NCBI GenBank assembly: GCA_041488095.1
Contig: JBGPOP010000005.1
Span: 85,847-149,846 of the forward strand
Direction: 5' to 3'
Origin: DASYPQ01 sp041488095
GTDB lineage: Bacteria > Planctomycetota > UBA1135 > GCA-002686595
Length of the DNA stretch: 64,000 nucleotides
Program-made: the position numbers and the translations under genes
Shown: in pieces, positions 52,905 through 61,308 of the stretch
How the letters are laid out: the number at the start of each line of letters is the position of its first letter
Numbering within the stretch: the first letter of the stretch is position 1
Notes under the pieces: generated by a model
Database searches by the model: none
Told to the model about the DNA's origin: nothing
The model's input: the letters and a program-made list of their open reading frames with translations, nothing else

Positions 52905-54298
52905 CCGGTCTCACGGGCGAGGAGCGCCTCGCGATTCGCGACGGTGATCCCGGAGAGCAGCGCGCCGACGATGCCGACCAGGCCCTGGTCGGTGCCGACC
53001 AGGTGGAGGTTCTCGATCCCGGTCTCGCCGCCGCGGCGCTTCTCCGGGCAGCCGTAGACGGCTCCGCCGAGCTTGCCGGTGTAGTGGCGGATCGTCCTCG
53101 GGGTGGCGACGTCGTGGAAGACGGTATGGGGCCGCGGATCCGGCGCGAAGCGCGACGCGGCGTCGAGGGCCGCGTGCGCGGAAGACTCCTTGGCGGCGCG
53201 ATATTCCGCCTCAGGGAGCGCGCACCAGCGGTCGTGGTTCGCCAGGACGGTGACGCGCAGAACGCCCTCCGTGGACGCCTCCTTCGCGGCGTAGTTGTCG
53301 CTGGCGCAGATCACGCCGCTGCGCGTGTCCACGAGCGCGTCCGGACGCCGGTACGCGAACCGGTCCTCGGTCGAGAAGAAGGTCATCGTCGCGCGGTGGC
53401 CGAGCGAGGCCAGCGGCCGGTCGAGGATCGAGATCGATTCGAGGAAGGAGAGGCGCCCGACGTCCTGCTCCGTGACGCTGCGCTCCGCGAGCAGCATCGT
53501 CTCGGCGAAACCCGCCGACGAGAACACGCGCTCCGCCGCGATCTCGGAGCCGTCCTCGAGCACGACGCCCCGCGCCGTCCCGCCCTCGACCAGGATCCGT
53601 CGCACGCCGCTCTTCATCCGCAGCTCGCCGCCGAGCTCCCGGTAGCGCTGGACGAGCAGGTCGAGCAGGCGCTTGACGCCGCCTTCGGGCCGCGCGAATC
53701 CCTCCTGGAAGATGCTGCGGAACAGGATCACGAGCTGGTAGCCGTCGATGTCGTCCTCGCGCGCGCTGCCGTAGAAGAGGATCGGGTGGAGCAGCATGTC
53801 GACGAGCAGCGGATCGGAGAGGAAGTGCGAGAGGAATGCTCGCCCGCTCTCGTGCGGCTCGCCCGCGTGGTAGGGGTCGATCTCGCCGATCGCGCGGACC
53901 AGGCGCGCGAAGCCGTCGCGCTCGGCCGGGAAGGCCGCCGCGACCTCCTCGGCGAGCAGACCGAAGCCGTTCGAGAAGCGCAGGCGCGCGGAGGGGAAGG
54001 CGATCTCGGAGAAAGTCTGCTCGCCGAGCGCGAGCGCTTCCCAAGGGATCCGCAGCTGGCGGAGGAGCTTCGTCAGCGGCGCGCCGCGCGCGCCCTTCTT
54101 CGCGAAGTTCGTCAGCGCGTGCAGCCCCGTGTCGATGCGCCGCCCGCCGCGCTTGTAGAAGGAGTTCAGCCCGCCCCAGAGAGTGTGCCGCTCGAGGAGC
54201 AGCACGCGCCGGTCGAACTGGGCCAGGCGGATCCCCGCGGCGAGGCCGCTCATCCCGGCCCCGATCACGACCGCGTCGTAGCGGGATTCCGCGTCCAT
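52901..54298 (-). CDS. CrtI/RetSat-like FAD oxidoreductase, copy 2
   Basis: This 465-residue flavoprotein has VIGAGMSGLAAGIRLAQF at the N-terminus, GGRRIDTGLHALTNF in the substrate region and HLVGTDQGLVGIVGALLSG at the C-terminus. It belongs to the same broad family as copy 1, covering phytoene desaturases, retinol saturases and isomerases. The start lies 4 nt after the ACP stop. Substrate unknown. Confidence 0.8.
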   Translation of the reverse strand: MDAESRYDAVVIGAGMSGLAAGIRLAQFDRRVLLLERHTLWGGLNSFYKRGGRRIDTGLHALTNFAKKGARGAPLTKLLRQLRIPWEALALGEQTFSEIAFPSARLRFSNGFGLLAEEVAAAFPAERDGFARLVRAIGEIDPYHAGEPHESGRAFLSHFLSDPLLVDMLLHPILFYGSAREDDIDGYQLVILFRSIFQEGFARPEGGVKRLLDLLVQRYRELGGELRMKSGVRRILVEGGTARGVVLEDGSEIAAERVFSSAGFAETMLLAERSVTEQDVGRLSFLESISILDRPLASLGHRATMTFFSTEDRFAYRRPDALVDTRSGVICASDNYAAKEASTEGVLRVTVLANHDRWCALPEAEYRAAKESSAHAALDAASRFAPDPRPHTVFHDVATPRTIRHYTGKLGGAVYGCPEKRRGGETGIENLHLVGTDQGLVGIVGALLSGITVANREALLARETG

Positions 54299-54302
54299 GA
54301 CC

Positions 54303-54584
54303 TCAGCGCGCGGCGATCCTGGCGGATTTTCCTTGGAGGCCCTCGAGCTGCGGCCCGAGGTAGCTCACGCAGCCCTCGAGCGTCGCGAGCTCCTTGTAGT
54401 CGGACTCCGGCACGTGCACGCCGTAGCGCTTGCGCAGCTCCATGACGATGTCGAGGAAGTCCATCGAGTCGAGCTCGATCTGCTCGCGCAGCTTCACGTC
54501 GGGCTTGAGGTCCGAGAGGTCCTCGTCGGGCGCGACGGTCTGGATGATGTCCACGACGGCTGCGGTGATCTCTTCGCGATTCAT
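54303..54584 (-). CDS. Acyl carrier protein
   Basis: This 93-residue ACP carries chains on phosphopantetheine at Ser40 (ELDSMDFLD). Four-helix layout and acidic composition fit. The C-terminal tail is longer and more basic than in the primary ACP of fatty acid synthesis, so it is probably dedicated to this pathway. It lies between the ketosynthase and flavoprotein genes. Confidence 0.9.
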   Translation of the reverse strand: MNREEITAAVVDIIQTVAPDEDLSDLKPDVKLREQIELDSMDFLDIVMELRKRYGVHVPESDYKELATLEGCVSYLGPQLEGLQGKSARIAAR

Positions 54585-54610
54585 TTCGGTTGGGAAGGGT
54601 GGGGGAAGGC

Positions 54611-55858
54611 TCAGTCCGCAAGGCGCCGGACGACGAGCGCCGAGTTGATGCCGAGCATGCCGAAAGACAGGTTCAAGATCGTTCCGACCCGACCGACCTG
54701 GCGGGGCTCGTTGACCACGAGGTTCCTCACCTCGCAGGCGGGATCGAGGTGGTCGACGTTGATCGTGGGGTGGACGAAGCCGTCCTCGAACGACGGCAGG
54801 TTGCCGGCCAGCTCCAGGGAGCCGGCCGCGCCCATCGCGTGGCCGATGAAGCTCTTGGTGTTGTTGACGTGCGTCCGCGGGCAGTCGGAGAAGACCGCGC
54901 GCAGCGCCTGGCACTCCTGCTCGTCGCCGACCGGGGTCGCCGTGGCGTGGCTCGAGACCAGGTCGACCTCGTCGGGCGCGATCTCGGCGCGCGCGAGCGC
55001 GCCGCGGATGCACTGGTCCTGCCGCTCCGCGAGCGGCAGCACGAAGTCGGAGGCGTCCGAGTTCACGTGCCAGCCGGCGATCTCGCCGTAGATCCGCGCG
55101 CCGCGCGCGCGCGCGTCCTCCAGCCGCTCGAGCAGGCACAGGCACCCGCCCTCGGACACGACGATGCCGTTCCGGTCGCGGTCGAACGGGCGGCTGGCCT
55201 TGGCCGGGTCCTCGTGCCAGGCCAGCGCTCCCTCGGCCCTGAAGCTGGCGAAGATGCCGAAGGTGTGGATGCTCTCCGACACGCCGCCCGCGAGAGCCAG
55301 GTCGACCTCGCCGAGCTGGAGCATCTGCGCGCCATGGATCAGGCCGAGGTTCCCGGCCGCGCAGGCCGCGCCGATGCAGTAGGCCGGACCGGTGAGGCCG
55401 AGGTTCAGCGTGATCTCGCCGGCCGGGTTGTTCGCCACCGTGCGGGGGTTGTGGTGGTGCGACCAGAACGAGAGATCGAAGTCCCGCTGGCTGACCTCGT
55501 GGATCTCGTTCTCGGTCTCGACGTTGCCGTGCTCGGTCGTGCCGACGTAGACGCCCGTCCGCGCGCGCTCGGCCGGGGTCAGGGACTCGAGCGCGATCCC
55601 CGCGTCGATGAGCGCCTCGCGGGCGCAGAAGATCCCGATCGAGCCCGCGCGCGTGCCGCGGCGCAGCTCCTTCTTCTTCTGCCAGCGCAACGGGTCGAAG
55701 TGGCACACGCCCGCGAGCGTCCGGCCGACGTGGCGGATCTCCCAGGGCTCGACGCCCGAGACCCCGGCCAGCAGGTTCTTGCGGTATTGCGGCAGGGAAT
55801 CGCCGTTCGGGCTCGAGAGCCCGACCCCGGTGATCACGACGCGGGGGAGGTCAGGCAA
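54611..55858 (-). CDS. FabF-like beta-ketoacyl-ACP synthase
   Basis: This 415-residue KAS II-type condensing enzyme has catalytic Cys166 (GAACAAGN) and the two His motifs SSHATATPVGD and KSFIGHAMGAAG. The SHATAT motif differs from the HGTST of most FabF proteins. It probably extends or joins acyl chains on the neighbouring ACP. OleA, which starts the olefin pathway, is a different thiolase and is absent. TTG 55858 is chosen because GGAGG lies 6 nt upstream and the start overlaps the regulator stop by 8 nt. Confidence 0.85.
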   Translation of the reverse strand: MPDLPRVVITGVGLSSPNGDSLPQYRKNLLAGVSGVEPWEIRHVGRTLAGVCHFDPLRWQKKKELRRGTRAGSIGIFCAREALIDAGIALESLTPAERARTGVYVGTTEHGNVETENEIHEVSQRDFDLSFWSHHHNPRTVANNPAGEITLNLGLTGPAYCIGAACAAGNLGLIHGAQMLQLGEVDLALAGGVSESIHTFGIFASFRAEGALAWHEDPAKASRPFDRDRNGIVVSEGGCLCLLERLEDARARGARIYGEIAGWHVNSDASDFVLPLAERQDQCIRGALARAEIAPDEVDLVSSHATATPVGDEQECQALRAVFSDCPRTHVNNTKSFIGHAMGAAGSLELAGNLPSFEDGFVHPTINVDHLDPACEVRNLVVNEPRQVGRVGTILNLSFGMLGINSALVVRRLAD

Positions 55859-56522
55859 CCTCGTCCTCCCGCTCTTCCTCCGGATCGATCTCTCCCGACG
55901 GCAGGGCCAGGGCGCCCTTCTCCGCTGCGAGCGCGCGGCGACCGGGCGCGCGCATGCCGACCTTGAGCGCGGTGCGCACGGCCTTCGAGAGCAGGCTCCC
56001 CGAGTCGCCCAGGGCGCGCTCGACCGAGCTGAAGACGAGCTGCAGCACGGCGTCGGCGATCTCGAGCGAGGAGAGGATCGAGCGCAGGGTGAAGACGCGC
56101 GGATCCCGCTCGCCGTAGCGCTCGCGGACGTAGCCGGCCATGGCCTGGACGGAGTGCTTGAAACGCCCGATGACGACCTGCTCGCGGCGGCGGAACACCG
56201 TGGCGACGATCGAGAGCGTGTTGCCGACCGGGGCGTGGAGGTGGCAGCGGCGGGCGGTGTCGAACTCGGACTGGATCGCGCCCCACTCGGAGAGCTCGGA
56301 GAGGCAGGTGCTCGCCGCGCCCTGGGAGAGCGAGAGCTCCTCGCCGATCTCGCGGGATGAGAGCGGCTGGCCGGCGAGCACGAGCAGGCCCCACACGCGC
56401 CCGTGGACGCGCTTGAAGCCGAAGGTCTTGAAGAAGAGCTCGAAGGCGGGGAGCTGCTCGAGGAGGGGCTGGTCGAGGCCGGAGAATTCGGGTGTGCGCG
56501 GGGCGGTGATCTTCGTGGCCAT
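55851..56522 (-). CDS. GbsR/MarR-like transcriptional regulator
   Basis: This 223-residue protein has a winged-helix domain (about 35-105; recognition helix near SSREIGEELSLSQGAASTCLSEL), then a predominantly helical C-terminal region with a Glu/Asp-rich end. The pattern is close to GbsR-type MarR regulators. ATG 56522 starts the ten-gene unit that it probably controls. An inverted repeat lies at 56570-56599 upstream. The effector is unknown. Confidence 0.75.
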   Translation of the reverse strand: MATKITAPRTPEFSGLDQPLLEQLPAFELFFKTFGFKRVHGRVWGLLVLAGQPLSSREIGEELSLSQGAASTCLSELSEWGAIQSEFDTARRCHLHAPVGNTLSIVATVFRRREQVVIGRFKHSVQAMAGYVRERYGERDPRVFTLRSILSSLEIADAVLQLVFSSVERALGDSGSLLSKAVRTALKVGMRAPGRRALAAEKGALALPSGEIDPEEEREDEVA

Positions 56523-56569
56523 GGGGCGGGCTCGATGCGGGCGGAGAGGGACGCGGGAGAGGCGAGCTT

Positions 56570-56599
56570 CGCGCAGTTCAGGCTTTTCAGATATGCGCG
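56570..56599. promoter_or_regulatory. Inverted repeat in the regulator's upstream region
   Basis: CGCGCA (56570-56575) and TGCGCG (56594-56599) form an inverted repeat with an 18-nt spacer. TTCAG also occurs twice inside it, 9 nt apart. It lies in the 175-bp region shared by the olefin-type unit and the divergent cupredoxin gene, a sensible place for an operator. This is a pattern only. Confidence 0.3.
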
Positions 56600-56697
56600 C
56601 GGCCGGGAGTGATGGCATGATCTGAGGTGCTTGTCCAACCTTTTTTGCTGGAAGACCCGGGCCCGGAGCTTCATCCCTGGAGACGGCTGAGGCACCC

Positions 56698-57549
56698 ATG
56701 CGGACAGCCCAGGTTCTCCGGACGGCCGCCTCGCTCCTGGCCGTCGGCCTGCTCTTCTCCCCGGCCGGCCGGGCGAACATCATCGACGTCAGGATCCAGT
56801 ACTTCCAGTTCACGGGCCAGAACCTGACGATCCAGCTCGGGGACACGGTGCGCTGGACGAACTTCGACTCGGCCACGCACTCGGCGACCGAGGGGACGGA
56901 TTTCATCCTCAACGGCAACGAGGCGTTCCACCACCCCTTCCCGCCGGGCTCGCCGGCCGCGAGCACGATTTTCGACGCGGCGTTCCTGGCTCAGTACCCG
57001 CGGGCGGGGAACCGCTACGACTACTTCTGCGTGCCGCACGGGTCGGCGATGACGGGATCGATCACGGTCGAGAACGGGCCCGGGAGCTTCTTCTGCTTCT
57101 GCTCGCCTCTCGGCCCGTGCAGCAACCGCGACTACGGCGCGGGGTGCGTGAACTCGACCAACGCCCGCGGAGCGCGGATGACCGGGACGGGGAGCGCGAG
57201 CGTTTCAGCCGACGACCTTCGTTTGATCGTGGATCTCCTGCCCGCGAACAAGATCGGATTCGTGTTCCGCGGCGTGAATCCGGTCGCCCAGGTGCAGGTC
57301 GGGGACGGATGGCGCTGCATCGGTGGGCCGGTCTACCGCTTCCGGGCACGGAACTCGAGGACGGCGGGGGTGATCGTGCTGGGACCGGGGATCGCCGCTT
57401 CGACCTCGTCCGGCCCGGTGTCGTCGGCCTCGGTCTCGATCCTCCCCGGGCACACGTGGCTCTTCCAGCTCTGGTACCACGACCTCCCGAGCCCGTGCGG
57501 GAACGATTCGAACGTGTCGAACGGGTACTCCGTGACGTTCGTGCCGTAG
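56698..57549 (+). CDS. Exported cupredoxin with a Cys-containing C-terminal domain
   Basis: This 283-residue protein has a signal peptide (about 1-26). A plastocyanin-like domain follows with type 1 copper ligands His61, Cys111, His114 and Met118 (CVPHGSAM). A C-terminal domain of about 145 residues runs from GAGCVNSTNARGA to the YSVTFVP end. That domain also ends the FG-GAP protein at 62310-63992. Copper electron transfer or copper binding outside the cytoplasm is likely. Confidence 0.85.
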   Translation: MRTAQVLRTAASLLAVGLLFSPAGRANIIDVRIQYFQFTGQNLTIQLGDTVRWTNFDSATHSATEGTDFILNGNEAFHHPFPPGSPAASTIFDAAFLAQYPRAGNRYDYFCVPHGSAMTGSITVENGPGSFFCFCSPLGPCSNRDYGAGCVNSTNARGARMTGTGSASVSADDLRLIVDLLPANKIGFVFRGVNPVAQVQVGDGWRCIGGPVYRFRARNSRTAGVIVLGPGIAASTSSGPVSSASVSILPGHTWLFQLWYHDLPSPCGNDSNVSNGYSVTFVP

Positions 57550-57664
57550 CGCGTCCGTCCGAAGCCGGAGGGCGGCAGGATCCCGAGGCTGGGTCCGACA
57601 AAGCCCGCTTTCTCGCTGCTCCGATCCGATCGGGCTACCCTGATGATCGAGGGGAGAAAGAGAC

Positions 57665-60600
57665 ATGGGAGCCTCTTCCGGAATCTCCCGCCGCATCCGC
57701 TGCCTCGCTCGAGCCGTGCTGTGCCTGTCTTCCCTCGCCCGTGCGCAGGATGCCAGCCCGGTCCGCGCCCTGGTGGAGGACGGCCGCTTTGCGCGCGCAG
57801 AGTCCCAGGCTCGAGAGCAGCTCGACATGCTCGACGGGTGTGCCCCCGGTCGCGTCGAGATCGAGTGCCTGTGCGCGGAGGCGTCGCGGCGCGGCAACAA
57901 GAAGCTCGCGCCCGAGACGCTCGCGCTCACGGAGCACGCCGCCTCGCTCGCGCGCGAGCTCTTCGGGGAAGGCGACGCGCGCTGCGCCGAGCCGCTCCTG
58001 CAGCTCGGGATGCTGCGCTGCGTCCGGCGCGAGTGGGCCGACGCGCGGCGCGATCTCGAGCGCGCGATCGAGCTCCTGCGCGAGTCCGGCGCGGGCCGGG
58101 ATCCGCGGGAGGCGATCGCGCTCTCCTACCTCGCCATCCAGGCCCTGAGCGGAGAGAACGACGAGGGACGCGCGCTGGAGCTCCTCGACGAGGCCGATGC
58201 GCTCCAGGTGCGCGTCGTCCCGCGCGAGAGCCCCGACCGCGCTTGGTTGCTCGACATGCGCGCGAACGTGCTCTCGACGCTCGGACGGACGGAAGATGCG
58301 GCGGCCCGCTACGCCGCCGCGCTCGAGATCCGCAGGCGCACGCAGCGCGGAGACCATCCGATGCTCGCCAACACCCTGCTCAACCTCGGCACGATGGAGG
58401 ACCAGGCCGGTCGCCTCGAACGGGCGCGAGCGAGCTACGAGGAGGTGACCGCGATCCTCGAGGGCGGCGCCGAGATCTCCTGGACCCTCGCCGACGTGCG
58501 CTCCAAGCTGGGCGCGATCTGGCAGCAGCTCGGGGATCTCGAGCGGGCCCAGTCGTGCTTCGAGAGCGCGGTGGCGGAGCTCGACTCGCGGGGCCAGCGC
58601 GACACCGCGGTGTACGCCCAGCAGCTCGACCTCCTGGCGCGGCTCGCCTACATCCGAAGCGATTTCGTCGGTTCCCGCGCCTGGAACGGCAAGTGCCTCG
58701 CGGTCCTCGAGTCGGCCCCGGATGCGGATCCGTACACGCGCGTCTACAGCCTTCTCCTCGCGGCGACCCTCGAGATCCAGACCAACCATCTCGATCGCGC
58801 CGGAGAGCTCGTCACCCGCGCTCGCGCGGCGGCGGAGACCGGCTCGGATCGGGCGATGCGCGGGAGCTGCGACGAGATCGAGGCCTGGGTCGCAGCCGAG
58901 CGCGGAGACCTCGATCGCGGGCGCGAGCTGCTCGCTGGCCTCGTCCACCGACCTGAAGGGCAGGCGGAACCGGCCTCCGGCCTGCCCCAGCTCCTGCGCG
59001 AGCTTTCGCGGTTCGACCTGCTCGCGGGCCACCTCGATCGGGCGCTGGAAGAGTCCCTCGAGGCCGAGCAGCACGCGCGCGAGCACTGGGCGCGGTCGGC
59101 CCTCCAGCTCGAGGAGCTGTCGGCGATCGGCTTGGAGGAGAACACCTTCATCGCCCGCGCGCTGCACCCCGCGGTGTGCGCCGCGGCGCGCCTCTCCCGG
59201 CCTGGAGCGGCGCAGCGCGTGTGGGACGCGCTCCTCCTCTCGAGCGACCGCGTCTTCCGGGAGTGCGCGGAACGCCTCGAGCTCGCGCGCGCCGCCTCGA
59301 CGCCGGAGCTCGCGCGCGCCGGAGCGCGCCTTGCGGGCGCGCGACTTCGTCTGGCGGGTCTGTACGTGCAGAGCCGCCGCAGCGGCGACGAGCGCGCCTT
59401 CGCGGGAAAGGTCGAGCAGGCGCGCGTGGAGCGGGAGCAGGCCGAGAGGGAGCTCGCCGGTCTCTCGAACGCCGGCCGCACGACCGAGGCGTCGCGCTCG
59501 GACTTCCAGGCGCTCCGGCGGGCTCTGGCTCCCGACGTCCTTCTGGTCAGGTTCTGTCTCGCCGGGCGTCCCTACTCCGGTCCCGCGGCGCGCAGCCATC
59601 CGCTGGACCTCGAGAGCTGCTACTACGCCTGCGTGGCGCGCGGGGCGGACGCGGAGCCCCGGATCATCGAGCTCGGCCCGCGGGAAGAGATCGACGGGCT
59701 CGTCGCACGCCTGCGGCAGGCGATCCGGAACGGTGCGGCCAGCCCGGAGTTCGCGCACGTTTCGCGCGATCTCCGCCGGCGCATCTGGGATCCCTTCGCG
59801 AAGGACCTCGCGGGAGCGCGCCTCGTGCTCCTGGTGCCCGAGGCGGCGCTCCATCTCGTGCCGTTCGAGGCGCTGTCCACCGACTCGGGGGAATTCCTGG
59901 TCGAGAGCGGCCCGCTCCTGCACGTGCTCGGCTCCGAGGCGGACCTCGGTGGTGTGAGCTCGCCGGATTCCCCGGGGCACGGCGGTCTCCTCGCGCTCGG
60001 CGATCCCGACTTCGCCGCTGCGCCCCGCGCCCCCCGCGCGACGGCGGGCGATCTCCTCGCGCTGCGCCATGCTCCGTCCGGTCCGTCGCTCTCGAGCTGG
60101 CCCGCCTTGCCGCACACCCGGGAGGAGATCGCGGCGGTCGTCGCGTCGTGGAAAGCGGGACCCTTCGCGGACGAGGGCTCCGCGATGCTCGCGGGCGAGT
60201 CGGCGAGCGAGCGCGAGCTGCGCCGCCGGGCGCCCGGCCGGCGCGTGATCCACCTCGCCACGCACGGCTACTACGAGGACGCGCCCGCGCGGGACCGGGA
60301 CGATGCGATGCGCGGCGTGGCTCCGGTCGGGGCGATCGCGGCCGTCGAGCTCCCGAGGTCGCGCGCCGACCGGCTCCCGTTCCTGCGCTCGGGTCTCGTG
60401 CTCGCGGGAGCTTCCGCCGGCGGCGCGGCGCCGGGCGACGACGACGGCATCCTCACGACCGAGGAAGTGCTCGGCCTCGATCTCTCCGGCGTGGAGTGGG
60501 TCGTGCTCTCGGCCTGCGACACGGGGCTCGGCGAGATCCGCAGCGGCGAGGGCGTGCTCGGCTTGCGGCGCGCATTCCGGATGGCGGGCGCGCGCACCGT

Positions 60601-60805
60601 GATCGCGAGCCTGTGGCCGGTCGAGGACCGCTGGGCGCGGGAGTGGATGGAGGCGCTCTACCGCGCGCGATTCGTCGACCGGCGCTCGACGGCGGAGGCG
60701 GTGCGCGCGGCGAGCCTGGCGGTGCTGTCGAAGCTCCGCGCGGAGGGCGAGGAGCCCCTCCCGCGCCGGTGGGCGAGCTTCGTAGCGGTGGGGGACTGGC
60801 GGTAG
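57665..60805 (+). CDS. Secreted TPR-CHAT protease
   Basis: This 1046-residue protein has a signal peptide (cleavage near ARA-QD), TPR-like repeats (about 30-500; for example RADAHPMLANTLLNLG-like helices), a coiled linker, and a caspase-related CHAT domain (about 780-1046). The catalytic pair is present: His867 in HLATHG and Cys951 in SACDTG. CHAT proteases cut protein partners, and TPR regions choose them. Export makes a periplasmic or external role likely, unlike the cytoplasmic CRISPR-linked TPR-CHAT proteins. The small basic gene follows 76 nt later, with a hairpin between. Confidence 0.85.
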   Translation: MGASSGISRRIRCLARAVLCLSSLARAQDASPVRALVEDGRFARAESQAREQLDMLDGCAPGRVEIECLCAEASRRGNKKLAPETLALTEHAASLARELFGEGDARCAEPLLQLGMLRCVRREWADARRDLERAIELLRESGAGRDPREAIALSYLAIQALSGENDEGRALELLDEADALQVRVVPRESPDRAWLLDMRANVLSTLGRTEDAAARYAAALEIRRRTQRGDHPMLANTLLNLGTMEDQAGRLERARASYEEVTAILEGGAEISWTLADVRSKLGAIWQQLGDLERAQSCFESAVAELDSRGQRDTAVYAQQLDLLARLAYIRSDFVGSRAWNGKCLAVLESAPDADPYTRVYSLLLAATLEIQTNHLDRAGELVTRARAAAETGSDRAMRGSCDEIEAWVAAERGDLDRGRELLAGLVHRPEGQAEPASGLPQLLRELSRFDLLAGHLDRALEESLEAEQHAREHWARSALQLEELSAIGLEENTFIARALHPAVCAAARLSRPGAAQRVWDALLLSSDRVFRECAERLELARAASTPELARAGARLAGARLRLAGLYVQSRRSGDERAFAGKVEQARVEREQAERELAGLSNAGRTTEASRSDFQALRRALAPDVLLVRFCLAGRPYSGPAARSHPLDLESCYYACVARGADAEPRIIELGPREEIDGLVARLRQAIRNGAASPEFAHVSRDLRRRIWDPFAKDLAGARLVLLVPEAALHLVPFEALSTDSGEFLVESGPLLHVLGSEADLGGVSSPDSPGHGGLLALGDPDFAAAPRAPRATAGDLLALRHAPSGPSLSSWPALPHTREEIAAVVASWKAGPFADEGSAMLAGESASERELRRRAPGRRVIHLATHGYYEDAPARDRDDAMRGVAPVGAIAAVELPRSRADRLPFLRSGLVLAGASAGGAAPGDDDGILTTEEVLGLDLSGVEWVVLSACDTGLGEIRSGEGVLGLRRAFRMAGARTVIASLWPVEDRWAREWMEALYRARFVDRRSTAEAVRAASLAVLSKLRAEGEEPLPRRWASFVAVGDWR

Positions 60806-60818
60806 GACAATGGAACGG

Positions 60819-60843
60819 CGCCGCGATCAGCCCGGTCGCGGCG
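60819..60843 (+). terminator. Hairpin between the CHAT gene and the small basic gene
   Basis: CGCCGCGA (60819-60826) pairs with TCGCGGCG (60836-60843) around a 9-nt loop. No T run follows. It may weaken read-through from the CHAT gene, or protect the 5' end of the downstream message. Confidence 0.4.
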
Positions 60844-60881
60844 TTCGAAGACGAAGGAAACCATGTGAAAGGAGAAGCTCG

Positions 60882-61301
60882 ATGGCCACGAAGAGGAGGA
60901 ACCGGAAGGGCGTGCTGAAGAGCAAGGGATCCGCGGCGAAGAAGAGCGCAGGCCGGACGGAGATCCTCGATCGACGGGACTGGACGGTCGGCAAGATCGC
61001 CTGGAACAAGGACGGCAACGTCGTGATCCTCGATCCGAAGCTGGCCAAGTACCTGCGCGCGAAGGCCCGCAAGGACCGCCAGATCGAGATGGGCATCCCG
61101 CACCTGCCCGTCGAGGTTGGGAGGCTGGGGGAAAGCGGAACGGTCGCCGACTTCGGCACAGGCCTGGTCACCACCACGATTGGACAGAAACTTCCCCCGC
61201 CCTTGACGCTCTGTGGATGCGACTACCTGCACTTCCAACTCGGTGATGAGGGCCCGGTCTGGCACAAGCTGCTCTCCCATCAGCCTATCCGCCGAGCGTA
61301 G
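60882..61301 (+). CDS. Small basic protein next to a radical SAM enzyme, possible substrate
   Basis: This 139-residue protein has a Lys/Arg-rich N-terminal 30 residues, a short beta-like segment, a helix (LDPKLAKYLRAKARKD), and a C-terminal part with LTLCGCDYLHFQL and two His near the end. No family was recognised. The next gene (radical SAM) starts 7 nt after its stop. A modified-peptide precursor is one reading; a radical SAM partner or chaperone is another. GGAG lies 7 nt before ATG 60882. Confidence 0.6.
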   Translation: MATKRRNRKGVLKSKGSAAKKSAGRTEILDRRDWTVGKIAWNKDGNVVILDPKLAKYLRAKARKDRQIEMGIPHLPVEVGRLGESGTVADFGTGLVTTTIGQKLPPPLTLCGCDYLHFQLGDEGPVWHKLLSHQPIRRA

Positions 61302-61308
61302 GCGCGAC

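Noticed and set aside
46292..56522. Calling the cluster a ladderane gene cluster outright
   Set aside because: Flavoproteins, KS and ACP recall that type, but no radical SAM or other ladderane-specific gene is present and the Ole genes point to another product.
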